Shown piece by piece: positions 38,072-51,074 of a stretch of 64,000 nt of DNA. The position numbers were made by a program, and so were the translations under genes. The number at the start of each line of letters is the position of its first letter. The first letter of the stretch is position 1. The DNA is taken from assembly GCA_037576195.1 (NCBI GenBank), contig CM075101.1, positions 32,736,001 through 32,800,000 on the forward strand. Reading direction: 5' to 3'. The notes under the pieces were generated by a model. It had not been told where the DNA came from, did no database searches, and saw nothing but the letters and a program-made list of their open reading frames with translations. Origin of the DNA: Phytoseiulus persimilis (Eukaryota; Arthropoda; Arachnida; Mesostigmata; Phytoseiidae).

Positions 38072-38534
38072 TCAGCTCTTAAACTTGAGTCGAATTTCCG
38101 GAGTATTTTGCGCGTAAATGGAGTCGCTCGGTATCCGATTCCTGTTTTCTTGAGTCTGTTTTTGAGTGTCGAGCTCAGGATATTGAGTAATCCGCGAGGG
38201 TTCATCAGGGTACGGATCTTTGTTCTTGAACCGGGAGAAGGGAATCATGATGTCCTCAAAGTCTCTCAGTATGGAACGGCTCCTGAAAAGCATCGAAATC
38301 ATCAGGGCGACGACTCGTCTACCGGAAGGGTAATGCTCAATTCAGTTTTTGAAACTCCTGGATTTTACCGAGTTTGAGGTGAGTGACAGCTCGTTCCTTT
38401 CAAATTACAGTGGTCGGGCGGAGCCGGGGAAGGTTGAACTCACCACGCACTGCTGTTATTTAGCTGACTCAATCGCGACCGATCAGGCAAAGTGAGCTCC
38501 GGGATTTTAACAAGCCAGGCGATAGATCGAACTT
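38072..38534 (-). CDS. Two candidate terminal exons of an unrecognised minus-strand gene
   Basis: Exon 38534-38444 follows an acceptor (GAAAAATTCAG) and ends at a strong donor (GTG|GTGAGT), phase 1 in and phase 2 out. It reads KIPELTLPDRSRLSQLNNSS near its end. Exon 38282-38072 follows a second acceptor (GCTTTTCAG), starts in phase 2 as required and reads DFEDIMIPFSRFKNKDPYPD and onward to FKS and TGA, 69 codons. Intron 161 bases. Upstream exons would have to overlap the 5' part of huntingtin; only a 24-base candidate (38782-38759) fits and it is weak. Residue composition looks like real protein, but no family is recognised. Confidence 0.3.
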
Positions 38535-38796
38535 CTGAATTTTTCGTACCCGCAGATTTTCAAGTGAACCATAGTTTGCAGGATTCAGGTCTTCATACCA
38601 TATCATTTTTGCCCGCTCGAACTTTAGAATCTAACGTTTCCTAACTATTCCAATAACCGAACAGCTTTAGTTTCTGGTGAGTAGATCGGAACCCTTCGAG
38701 TTCCGGAAGCGTCTGTCCTGCCCGTCCGTTATTCTTGCAGCCAGAGGATCTCAAATCATACCTCACTGTTCCGTTTGATCGTAGTGTTTCCTGCAG

Positions 38797-41700
38797 AAAT
38801 TGGATTCCAGAAATTTCCGAAGTCAAAGTTTTGAGTTCTACAGGGGCTTGACGGACTTCGGGAAACTCCTGAGCTCATGCTTCGAGAGCTTCTTCATCCT
38901 CGCTGCTCATTCCAACGCCGACGTGAGGCTGGTTGCCTCTGAGTGTGTTTCAATCACAGTGCAGGTGTGTCGACTCGGATTGTGATAAGATTTCTGACTT
39001 GGCGCTGGGAGCGACTCAGCTAGACCATGAGATGAGCAGCGATGACGGCGGAATAACTTTGTTCTGATCGACTGTGTTTCATATTGAGCAGCGCCTCTTA
39101 GAAAGTCATCTGTCACGGATTCAGGCAGAGCTTTACAAAGAGATAAAGAGGAACGACCATTCGCGGAGGATGTGTTTAGCCCTCTCCAAGTTCGCGGAAT
39201 TGGCTCCCTTGATCAAGCATGCTAAGAGAAGGTAGGTCACGAAGAAGAATAAGCTCCAGTTTATCTTACAAAAACCCGAGTACGAACTCTGCTGGTAGAA
39301 ATAAATGATGCCCGATCATTCCCATCCCCCTCAGGCCCTATTGCGTCAATCTTGTACCCTGCATCCTGAAAGTCCTACAACGGAGAGATGAAGAAACTCT
39401 GCAAGAATCGTTGGCGGACGCTCTCGAGAAAATTCTGCCGATACTCGGACCATACACAAGCCACGAAGACGTCACCCAGCTCACCGCTGCCTGCACTGCT
39501 CTGCTAGCCTCATCCAGGTGAAACTGCGCTCCTGTGTCGGCTCCGCCAGATTTTTGGCTTTCTGTAGGGATGGATCAGAATCTCTGAATCCTCTCCGCGA
39601 GAAGAAGCTCGTTCACTAAAGGTCGATGCATGAAATTCATTCCAGCCAATTGTCGATGGTGCGGGTTGCATCGCGACTTCTCGTCTGCTTAGCGTGCCAG
39701 TGTCGCAAAAGTCTAAATAATTGTGAATATCTCAGCTGTACTCTCGTTTCACACATTCATCGGAATGAAATGGAGACTTTGCCTGCAGCTCTCGTCTGTT
39801 TACGGTGGGTCGAATCCATCCTGTTTCGGAGCATGACACAGCGGGATAGTTTGGAGCTGATGCTAGCTTGCCTCCAACTTCCCCGACTGGTTTACCCGCA
39901 TGCTCACTGGATGTTATCAACTTCCGCAGATACCTAACCAAAGAATATGAATCCGTTGGCATGGAAGCGGCCGAAATCGAGGAGGTGAGACCCAAAACAC
40001 GAGGAACTCCAGCTCGGCTGATCAGCGGGGCGTCTGCAGAATACCTCCCACTCCTTTCTCTGATATTTTCGTTCCCGTTCACAAAGACATCGGCTCATCG
40101 ATACTTGTCCCCGTTATCTAGGCTTTCTACTCCGTTTTGCATTCCGCAATCATTCTGGACGTCTCTTCGACCTCGCTGTGCTCTTCGGCACTTGAGTGTC
40201 TTCGCGAAATGCTGCGACGGTGCCCGAAGCTCTTGGGAAAATCGTGCAGCCGGTTGTCGATCATAAATTCGAGCAATGCTGGTGGGTTTACACTTTCGTT
40301 TTGAACTCCCGATCACGCTGCTCAGACACGGTAAACAGAGAACGTTGAAGCTAACTTTGGTTTCGTCGTCATACAGAGTCCAAAGTTTGCAATTGTAAGG
40401 GCGAGTGCCCGCTGCTTACATTGAAAGAGAAATTGCAAGCTCGACCTGTGTCTCATTTCGTTGTTGCACTTTTGCGTGAGAAATATCTCCAGGACACAGA
40501 ACAAAAGGTGAGTGAAGCGTGATCATTTTTGGTCGGGAACGTCTGGTACGAGTAAACATTTGGATGAGTGAAGCGAGTTTGAGTCAGGGCGACAATGATT
40601 GATTCTTCCAAAGTCGGACTGCCGTTGCAGGTCAGCTTGAGGAGTCTTTCTTTGAGCTGTATTTCACGGTGTCTCGAAGGGGAAGCTTCGGTCCTTTCGG
40701 ATTTGAGTGAGATTGTCGACTCTGCCATGGCTGAACGTTCTGAGGATGCTCAACTAGTTGCGAACGCTCTCCAGCTCGGCGCCATTGCCGCTAGTATCTG
40801 GATCGAACGAGGTAAGTGAGACATACCCGTGGCTCGAGCTTAATCTTCTCTGGAAGTATTCAGAGGTATTTCCATAGTGATATTCTCCAGGGGACAGTCA
40901 TGTCGCGATCGATCGGGTCGTCTCGGTGATTTTGGCGAGACTCAAAGATAAAGATCCTTTGTGCCAGAAAGGAGCGCTCGAAGCGTTAAAGGTGAGGCTC
41001 CGAGAAGTTCTCGAACTTTCTTGTTATCAGGACTCAGCATCCGCTCAAGGAATCCTGTTCACCAGAGAATCAATAGGTTCAAGAAGCGCTTAAACATCCA
41101 ACGTCCTTGGAGGAAGAATAACGTCCTTGATTTTGTAGGTTTTCCTCGGCGTCTACCTGAAGATCGCGAGCGATGCAGAGACGTTCCGCCTGGTGAACGC
41201 GCTTTACCGTATTCGTTCTTCTACATATTTTCTAGTGCGGGTGAGAGCTGCAGTCAATAGCTGACCCCTGATTTAAGTGAAGCTCCATACAGAAAGAGTG
41301 TGATTTCAATGAACGCGTTTCGGAGAGCTTGTATACGATGCCGCAGGTGACGCTGTGCGACGTGATATCGGACGTTCCTTTCGCTTATCTCCGGAATTCA
41401 AAAGTCATCCAGAAGCGCCTCGTGAGTTCCGTACTCATGTCCGAGGAGTTCCTGGGCTCGGAAGATCAGCGCGTGAGGTTAGCTGCCGCGAGAGCGATCA
41501 GAATTTGTATCACGACGATGGTAAGGTTTCTTATATATGGTTGGGTTCCCTGGCGGGAACTCCAGCAAGACATCGTATCTCGTTCAATCGCTCAAACTCC
41601 ACCACGTTCCGCTCGTGAGAGATTAACACGGAATATCTGTTTCCCCCTCAAGAACAATTCTTCATCTCGTGCAACGTTGTGCCTCGCTCAAGTTTCAAAA

Positions 41701-44700
41701 AGTGAACACCACATCCAGAACGTTGCTGCTCGTAAGAGGCTCCTGCAGCAGAACCTCAGTTTCGTCCTCAAAAAGCTTCGTTCGAGCTTCATGCTGATTG
41801 AGGACAAACACTTATTAGTGAGTAGTCATTTGAGGTCAGTCTCGATCGGTGCATACGGAGCCCCATCCGTTTCTACAATCACGTTCTTTCTTCCCGTATG
41901 ACCATTGCAGGATGGGCTCCTGTCGACCTTAAACAGCCTCTTCGAAGCCTTCCCGCCAACGGAGTTCGATTACAATCTCGGAGTTGGCTTTGTCGGCCAT
42001 CTCAACCACCTAATGACCTGCTCGTCGTACATGCACGACACCATCGTTCACTCATTGATGTTATCTATCAATTGTCAACTCATTGTCGCGCAAGGAATGG
42101 ATGTTGCTCGTCAGAACAACAATAACGGTGAGTCAGGTCATCTGTAGACGAAATGCTCGAAATCAGCCGACTCTTCGATGTAACGTTGAGTTGAGATCAG
42201 CGCCTCACTAAAAAAATCCGTTGGAATAGCCACTCAGCATGAAACGAGTGGAAGCGGTATAAACACTCTTAAAGACCTAGACGAGACTGAGTTTGTTCAA
42301 ATTCGGTTGGTCGCCTCACGGAGGCGAAGGGGTAAGAAAAACGTCTCAATTCGTGTGGGGTATTGATGTTGGTATCGGTTGCACGAAACCATGTTTTGGG
42401 AAGCCCGCACCTCGCTCTGGTCCCGGTTCACTCGAGTCACCGCGATAGTTCGATTCGGTTAACAGTCATTCCGTCCTCAGCGACCAAATCAGAGTCGTGG
42501 CCCATTCTCTCTGGAGCGGACTCGTTGAAAGTAGAGCTCGAATCGAATCTTGAGCATGCTCTTCGAATAATCGGCATGTATGCAGATGCCGCTCAAAAAC
42601 CGGTGAACATGACTCAGAGATGGGTGAGTCGGTCAACCCCTTAGCGCCACATCGTGACTTGATTCGAATCAGAATCATATAGAATTGTTTCTGGTCAACA
42701 AGTTCGTCTCATCTTAGATCCCGAAAACAAATGACAAGCCATTGATCCCGAACTTGGAACGGGAAGACAGTGATCTCCTGAAAGTGAAGGAGGCGGAGAC
42801 AGCGGACGGATTTTCTCTGTCGAAGGAGATGCATTACGCAAAACTTCAAGAAGGAATCGCTACAGCGATCACGACGGCACTACTGAACGTGAGCTCCGTT
42901 ACTCATCCCAGATTTTTTGCGGAGCCTATGAAACAGGAACGAGAGACAATCATAAACCTTCGACGCGGACTGGCTTTACCCTGAGCTATGTTGTTCTCGC
43001 AGGCTTCATCTTCGACACCAACGTTCCCTCTGCTCCAATCCTGTCTCACGGTTGTGGATTCCCTTCTGACCCTCTGCCTTTTACCAGATTTTACTCCCCA
43101 CATTCAGGCCTTGGTCAACAACATGCATGGCCTTTTCCCGTTTGCTCCGGCCTCAATCGTGAAGACCACCACCGAAGTGAGATTTCCGGTTGACTATGGC
43201 TGATACACAGGGGTATGACAGGAGCTATTCGGGACCTGAAGCGTTTCCAACAGCAGTTCTCGTTCAATTTACGCTTCCGATTTTTTCCACAGGTTTTGAA
43301 AACTCTGTTTGCGACGAATTTCGCGGGCATACACTCTCGGACAGAATTGAGTCCGCATTCGCCGTCTCAGACCGAGGTGTTCATTACTGAAGCCAGAGAC
43401 CTTTACACTGTCTTGATAGACGAGCCTTATATCCAGTTCGCAGAGCAGGTGAATTGTCAACCGACGCAAATCAAACCAACTCATTCCGTGGGCTGCAAAT
43501 GGTAATTGGACGGGCCTGATGTTTCCCCCTCATTGAATCTGCGTTTCTCAGAAGACTCCAGCAAAATCACTCTTGAAAGCATATAGTCACCTGTTCCAGG
43601 TACGAATCGGCCCAGACTTTGCCGAAAACTGTGCGCCAGCCGACAAACGTGAAATCTGCCTTGGCACCGCATATACGGGTATTCGAGCCTGTGGTGCAAC
43701 AGGCACTCAAGTACTATATCCTCCTGGCGTCTTCAGAGCTCCAAGAAGCCGTACTCCAGATGCTTATTGAGCTTGTTAAGGTGAATTATCTAGGGTGGCT
43801 GCGGTATTGAACGCGAAATAGAGCTACACCTGCAAGGGGCCTCATGGGATCTTTGTTTTCTTCAGGGACGGATCAACTATACCTTATTGGACGCAGACCA
43901 AAAGTTTTTGAAATACATCGTAGAGCAATTCGAGTTCTTCGATGAAGGAATGTTATCGCCCGCTCACAGTGGCCAGCAAATGTTGCCAAAGCTGATGGAG
44001 TTTTTGTTGCTCTTAGCCAAAGAGAAGTATTCATCGAGGCTCGTGGTTTCTGTCTCGAAGATTTTCGAAATCTGCGATCGTCTCTTGGCGCCTGGCTCGG
44101 CCCTGAGCGGCAGCGGGCTCTCTTTCGTGGAGCCGCTCGTGAAAGATATCTTCTCTGGATCCGTCGAAGGTGAGTGCTAGACCAAAAGCTGAATTCACGA
44201 AGATTCGTAGGACGAGCATCTTAATGAAGGAAATTTGTAGACGCTGAGAACAGTCGAGAAGCCGTTCTCCGACTCGTCGAAAGACACTCGAGCTCGGTGG
44301 CTTGTCTCCGCCTCTTAACGGAAATAATCAGAGGTTATGAGATGGCGGAGGATCGTTGGCGCAAAATATCGAGGGATGTGGCCGACATGGTCCTGATCCG
44401 ATATTCGAGGGGAGAAATCCCCATAAGTAACGTCGAGGAGCACAAGGTTCGTTCGCGGTCATCCCCGAATCCCACATATTCGAAAGTTCCTGAAATTATG
44501 ATCCAGGAGTGAAGCGTGTTGTACATGAGGCTCCACGGTCATCGTGCCTGCGGGGGCGAGCCTTGTGTTGACCAAGTTTGATGTTTCTATTTCTAGGTTT
44601 TAGAAGAGCTGTTCTGCGCAATGCCTTCCAGTGTTTTCCGTCCGATCGATCTGATCCTTAAGGCACTCTTTGTCACCGCCAGGAATAGCGATGGGAATCG

Positions 44701-47700
44701 CACAAGGTTGGTTCAGTTCTCCATCTGAGGTCATACTGAACTCCCATAACTTCCAACCGATTTTCTCCGCAACTCGCTCTACTCCAACAGTTATCTATCA
44801 CTGCTGATCTTGGTGTTGAGAATCGTTCTGACACATTCCGAGGAAGATATCGTTCTGGATCGTCTTCAAGACTTTCGAGAGGATCTCGGTAAGCGTTATG
44901 CGAGCTGTCCTCGGCATATTCTGGGACGTACTGTCTTGAACTGGAGGTTTATTGGCCTTCGAAACCTTCCGAAATATACTCGCTTCTCAGGGTCATTCCA
45001 ATGAGAGAGGATATGGTGTTTGGGAGAAGCATATTTTGCATTCGCTGATCACTCAAGTTCTTCCCTTCGATTCCAGACCTCCCAGTCGATATGGAAGCAA
45101 TACTTCAGAAGAGTGATTTGCTCGGCCTCGAGCAGAAGCTCGCGGACTATTTGGTGTGTGTCCTCCTGCACACCTTGGACTTGTCGTTGACCGAGTCCGA
45201 TGTCGGGGATTTCGCGACACTCCTCTTGTCGGAACTCACCTTCATATTGCAATCAGGGAAATTCCCGAAGTTGTGCAACGCACTGGTTGCCGTTTTGGTG
45301 GAGAATACGACCTTGATCGAACAGTACAGTCGGAAACTGCTCCCGGCTTTGATCGACAGGGCGTATCTCGTCAGTCAGTGGTGCCATCTCCTGATGTTGA
45401 CCAATCAAACTGGGGGGATCCACTCATGGTGGGTTCAACTCATTTCGTCGAAAGGACGCAATTTACTGTCGGACTTGTTCGCGGAGATAGCTCTGGTACT
45501 CCTGTCGGACTTTTTCGATGACAACATTGATAGCTCAGAAGCGGAGCTGAGGCAATTCATCTCAACGAATGCTTTGTTCCTTGTTGAAATGAGTAGAGAG
45601 CCCCCAGTTCAGCAGCTGGTTGCTTCCGTTCACCGCCGCAAGGACTTGAGCGGTTTCTTCAACGGCCAATGTTGTCGGCCGGCTCTGAGCTCGAGGATTT
45701 CCAAAGTCCACAACTTTCTGAACTCCGTGCCCAAAAGTGATGCAACTGTCCAAGGTGAAATCGTCAGGTTCCTGTTCAAGGAAACTTTCCCGATATTGCC
45801 CAGCAACACTCGCCAAGCCGTATTGGACATTTTCGAACAAAACTTCCGCCGACATCTCGAACAGGAGCCATGGAACAGATTGAGCGTGCTCATTTCTACT
45901 GCGCCGATCCAAGAGCTCCGCAAGCTCAGCCTTTTTTTGACGAGTCCTGAAGCGGTGAACGACTACTTCTCACGAGCTCCGGACCTGGCCGAAGAGGATG
46001 AGCAGTTCTTCCTGAAATACATCTGCGAGGTCGAGGATCCGCACGAAATTCGTGAGATCCTCCAAAAACTCAGCGAGAATCTTGTGGACACTGAGAAACC
46101 AGTCGATGAGATCTTCAGCGTCAGCAGCGAGTTCCGGAAATTGCAGTTGGCTGCAGTCGCCCTGGAGCACGCACCCGCCACAGTGTATTTTTTCAGGAAG
46201 AGTGTTTCGCTCCTTACGAAAGAGATACCAAAAGACGAAGTTTCGATGTACGCACGAGCTTTGGTCGCGTTTCTGAAGAGAGCGAAGCCTCAGCAAAAAC
46301 TCGAACTCCACGAGCGATCTATAGAAGTTTGTTCAGCGCTGATGACACTCGCCGACGAGCTGGTTGCGGGGGGATGTCGAAAAATGGCGTTGCTCAAGCG
46401 AACGCTGACGTGCTTAGCAAGTGTTATGGACGAAGCTGAAATCCAGAAACATCTCGAGGCCGAGCGCATTCTCAAAATGAGCATCATTCTGCACAAATAC
46501 ATCACACACTTCTCACCGGTCGAGGAGACCTTCGAGGGCCAAGATGCGGCACATTCTGCGAGGTGAAGCCTTGACAGCGATATTATTCCCGGGAACTTGC
46601 TCCCTGATGTTTCCAATCTCACCTGATTCTCCCTCCCTCGTAGCATCGTTTGTTCCCTGCTGTTGAACTGGTGCGAAGAGCCCACCGATATACCATTATC
46701 TAGAGACATCCTGAAGCTGGTGAGACTGGTGGCCACATCAAGCATCAACGATTTCGTCCTACCACCGCATTCGACACTCGAGGAATGGCCCCGACAACCC
46801 GTCGCTTGCGAGGTCTACTTGGACTTACAACTGCTGAAGCAGTACATGTTCCGATGCAACTTCATTGGTTGGTCGACGCGCACGCAGTTCGAGGAAATCT
46901 ACGTCACTCTGCTCGGTGTCGTCAACACGATAACAGAGGACTGCTGTAACGATGCGGAGGTCAGTCAGGGAGAATAGAGCAGTTGTAATGGAGGAGCCCA
47001 CCCAATCATTTATCGAATTTGACAGACGCAATCCACGTTATCGATCCAGGCGGTTCATGAAATGCGCGCGGTGAGACGTTACGGCCTGAGGGCTATCACG
47101 TCGCTGATACTGCAGTGTCTGAGAGTTCCCGTGCCTTCGAAAACTCGTCGCTATGCTCACACAGGCCGTTGCACGCATGAGTACATCCATCTTATTGCGG
47201 TATGCGAATTTCCATCTGATCTGTCGAAGAGATACGAGCACCGCCTCTCTTCTCGTCTGTCTGCGAAAGCTAATCCGTTCGAAACATCCTCAGATGAGCG
47301 ATTCGGATTCAAGTTCACAAGACGTGAATTTAGAGCGCGTCACGTGGCCCGCAGGGAAATACGGGCTCGGACAGCTCAGTTCCCAATTGAAGAAGGCTTC
47401 ATCTCCGAGTAAAACGCTAGACGAGGATACAAAGGTAGAGAAGTTTCGAAAATTCTGTAACTCGCAATTGAGAGCTCCATTGCGCGAATGAAAGAATGAT
47501 GTTATCGCAGGATCCGGCGAAGAACAATACCTGGCAGATAGCCATGAAATTCCTGGATCTCGGGCTGACGTCGTGTTTGCATCTGATATTGGACATAACT
47601 GATCAATGGCTCAAGAACGACCTCTGTGTGAGTTGAGATCCCGTCTCAGCATTCTATCTGTGCAGTTCGCCGAGAGTTCCTCTCGCTACCGAGAGGTTTG

Positions 47701-49846
47701 ACTGTGGGCTGAAACAGAACCAGGTCCCAGGCATTCAAGAGAGGTCGATATTTCAGGATTATCAACTGCGGATTGCGATATATAGATGTCTCCTGCAACT
47801 CAGCGACCTGTTGACTCAGGAACAATTGACCAAAATCGATCTGGAGTGTTTTCGTTTTGTTGATTACCTCTTCAAGGACGATAGCGTCCTGATCCCGGTG
47901 TTTCTGATGCTGATGGCCAAGGTCTACTCCACGCCGACCAGCACGGCATCTGATGTGAGTCACGTTCGAATTCCCCGCCTGACTCTCTTCACTGTTCCAT
48001 GCGCTTACTTCGTGTGACTCTGCTCTGCTGAAAGCCAGTTCTGAGAGTTCAGCGAGAAGAATCCATTACTACCCACAGACCCAACGATTCAACTTGTTGA
48101 CCAATTTGGAGCGGGTGATGGAGTACATCACGAAACACGAGCGCTACTCCTTCAAGCAATACGGGTTTCTTTGCGCAGTCCTGACACTGTTCCGTCATTT
48201 GCCCGCTGTCCGGGTGGAAACCTCGAAGCTCATCGTTGATACAGTCCTAACCACCATGCGCCTCAACGTCGGGTAAAGGAGTGGATTGAGTGATATTCGG
48301 TCGCGGGGTTACCTCGCACCGGAACGATGCGATGTCCGAGCCACGCATTCATTTCTCAGATGGAGAACTTTTTCAGTGCTGTATGCGAGCCGACACTCAT
48401 CTTGAATCGCGCTGTGGCGTTCTACCTCGTAGAATCAGCTCGCAAAGAACACGATCGAGGAAGTTTACTGAACGCGTGCTTAGAAACGCACCTCAAGGAC
48501 ACTCGGAATCTCGTCATCACTAGTCAACACGGTGTGAGTATAATTCCCGCGAGGTGAGACGATGTCCACTGGCTGCATCGTCTGCCGAGAAGCGTGTTGC
48601 TCCAGCTATCTCAATATCGAGATTCGATTGCAGATCCGCCATTTATTACGATCTCGTGGATTGGAACAATGGATCCGGACGAGCGTGTTCAAAAATTTCG
48701 ACGTCTCCATCAAGAGAGGATTGCGAGCTGTCAACGTTGAACAAGTTGAGAACCTCCATTTGATCGTCAGCCTCGACTTGCGGGATCAACATGAAAAGCG
48801 GGCACGCATGGTACGCTCATCGAATCGAGAAGTTTCTGAAGTACGCCTTCTGAATCTGACAGCTATGAAGTCGCCTTCCGGAGAAGAACAACCCATTTTT
48901 TGTTTCAAGGGATATGATGCTGCTACTTTATCAGCTCCAGCGATCGACAGCGAAGCATTGGCGTTACTTCTCGAGAAGTCGATGATGCTTTTCGACTTCG
49001 TGAGGTCATCGCAGAGCTATCCTCTCGGCAAAGTAGGCCCCTTCCTGGACTCGATTCCCTCCTCATACATTTTGCGTCAGCTTTAGCGGCATTGAATTTC
49101 CTCCGGAGGGGAGAAACCCACAGGTTTTGATTTTCCAGATTTATTGCCGAACCCTGTGCTCGGTTTACGAGCAACTGCCATTTTCCGAAGGCATCAGCAA
49201 AGTGATGAGTGAGCTGCTTTCAAACTCGCAGCCCTATCCCGAACTGCTTATGATCACACTGAACAGGTTCGCAATGCTTCCCACAGATTCCCGACCCGTC
49301 TCCAACATCGTTCCGTTCTCCAAGCATTCAAAGAGTGTTTCTAGAAAGTTGTTAAGCGTAAATACTGTTCAAGGTTGTACTCGTCAATGATCGAGACCAA
49401 GTGTCAATTGCACCTAGTAGAGGATTGGCTCCTGCTCTCACTACACAACCTCACACAGCGGTGCTCATCCAATGTGGCTCGATGGAATCTTTTGTGTTGC
49501 ACACTCTCGGCACTTGAAGACCCGATGCTGCGCTCGCTGTGAGTTCGAAACAACTCGGCCCCATGGTGGCATCATGGAATATTCGTGCCACCGGTATTCG
49601 ATGTAACTCATTTTGGATTTCCACAGGATGTGCACCGTCGTTCACCGGGACCATCTCGAACGAGCAGAAGACTGTAATGAAGCTCTCCTGATGCAGGCTG
49701 CCTCAAGCCTCGCCCGTCAATTAGCGAAAAGCTCAAAGAAGGACCATTTGCTTGGTGTGCTCGCATCGGGATCGAGTCCGGCATTTGTCAGAGGGATTTA
49801 TACCCATCTTTGCAACCAGTCCCAGTCGAAAGGCTCCCATCCTTAG
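38797..49846 (+). CDS. HTT: Huntingtin, 35 exons resolved, first ex(s) missing
   Basis: HEAT-repeat scaffold protein of vesicle transport and autophagy (known family role). Joined exons: 38797-38964, 39092-39231, 39335-39517, 39646-39804, 39930-39984, 40122-40281, 40377-40507, 40631-40811, 40891-40991, 41139-41240, 41347-41520, 41566-41817, 41911-42127, 42481-42623, 42718-42888, 43003-43176, 43293-43501, 43600-43780, 43866-44169, 44241-44446, 44597-44706, 44791-44888, 45077-46562, 46644-46959, 47026-47199, 47294-47434, 47511-47627, 47666-47695, 47757-47954, 48079-48272, 48341-48531, 48590-49032, 49139-49266, 49374-49538, 49627-49846. All phases agree: 2,473 codons plus TAG. Matches to human huntingtin, recalled from memory: RPYCVNLVPC (RPYLVNLLPC), RVFEPVVQQALK (RLFEPLVIKALK), INYTLLDADQ (VNYCLLDSDQ), GWSTRTQFEE (same), SNSQPYPELL (SNQQPYPQFM). 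The protein starts at about human exon 3; the N17 exon was not found and no polyQ tract exists here. The disordered region after the first HEAT block is much shorter than in vertebrates. Least certain junctions: 41521-41565, 43502-43599, 48532-48589. Confidence 0.93.
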
Positions 49847-50058
49847 TAGAGGAGCACAGGGACGAATTTGCATTCCGATTTCCCTTTCAATAATCCCGGG
49901 ATGGCGATTGCGCGTGCGTTAACATAGTGACTGCGTGAATGTTTCAATTCGTTCCGCTCTTCCGCGCTTATTTTCCTTTCTATGCCATTCAGTACGTTGA
50001 GCGGAAGATCACCTGGAATATGGATCACCAATGAGGATGGTCTGTTGAAATTGTTGGG

Positions 50059-50064
50059 AATAAA
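50059..50064 (+). terminator. Polyadenylation signal of huntingtin
   Basis: AATAAA 213 bases after the huntingtin stop at 49846, the first such hexamer in that direction. Confidence 0.45.
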
Positions 50065-51074
50065 GTTCGGACGTGACCAGTAAACGAATTGACTCTTGCG
50101 ACTCCGATCGCTTGCAAGCACACGGCAAAAACTGATAAGCAGTCACCAGAGTCTGGGAAAGATTTTTTGTACGCTTCGACGAGGGTTGCCCGATGATGAA
50201 TATAATTAGAATCCTTCAATTGCTTCATCCATTATTTGGAGTTCGCAGAACTAACTCCTTCCACGATCGATGAGGAACAACACTACTCTGAATCTGCGCT
50301 ACCAACCGCGATAACAAATCTCTCAAGTTTTTCTCTGGAGTGACTGCGGCTAGATCGTACGAATTCCGTAATGTATTCGTTCGGAATGAGTTGTTCGCTT
50401 GTTCTGACCGTGCTCGCCGCAGAGCATCCCTAATAAAACAGACTTTTTGGGAGCTCCCCCCGCTGAAACCGAACGCGATTGTTTACCATGACTCTCGTCC
50501 CAACTCAGACTAATTGAACAACGCAGCAGAGTCGCGCAGCTCCCAATATTGAGGTTTCCAACGGAATACATGGTCGCAATTAGAGACCGCCACCGATTTG
50601 CATCGTCCGATTCTGCCATTCGCTTAAAAGTCTTGTCGTGTTTCCTACGCCATCTGCCTCTCTGCACATCTACGATTCGTAAGTGTGCTCATTCGGAATT
50701 CCAGAATCCAGCTGGTGAGCGGCGTAGTTGTCTCAGTGAAAGCCTTCAACTGTTCGAGGTGTCCCCTAAAGAAGACAACGGTTTCCTTCCGCGCAACAGA
50801 TCTTCTTCAGCCGGCATCTCCTTCCAGTTCCGGAAATTCACGCAGCTCGAATCGTGCTCCCTGAGGATAGTGCCTTAAGGCTCGAGTGGAGAGCTGACAC
50901 AGAAAACTGCTTCAGGGGGAAATTCCTCCAGTAGAGCTGTTCCCGCTGAAGCTGAATTTTCCAACTATCTACAAGAGGGGAATCGACTCGATTGTAAGTC
51001 TACGGTGTCCTGTTCTATGACCCCCTCGGGTGGATCTGCGTTCTTTGAGGACTCAAAGCCATACTCTGAAATCC

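Noticed and set aside
38118-38378. Candidate huntingtin N17 exons: ATGGAGTCGCTCG (38118-38130) plus FLKLLDFTEFE (38346-38378)
   Set aside because: The combined peptide resembles the amphipathic N-terminus, but the first exon ends in phase 1 and the second starts in phase 0, so they cannot be joined.
45562-46748. Minus-strand open frames opposite the large huntingtin exon
   Set aside because: Mirror frames of strongly conserved huntingtin coding sequence without independent signals.
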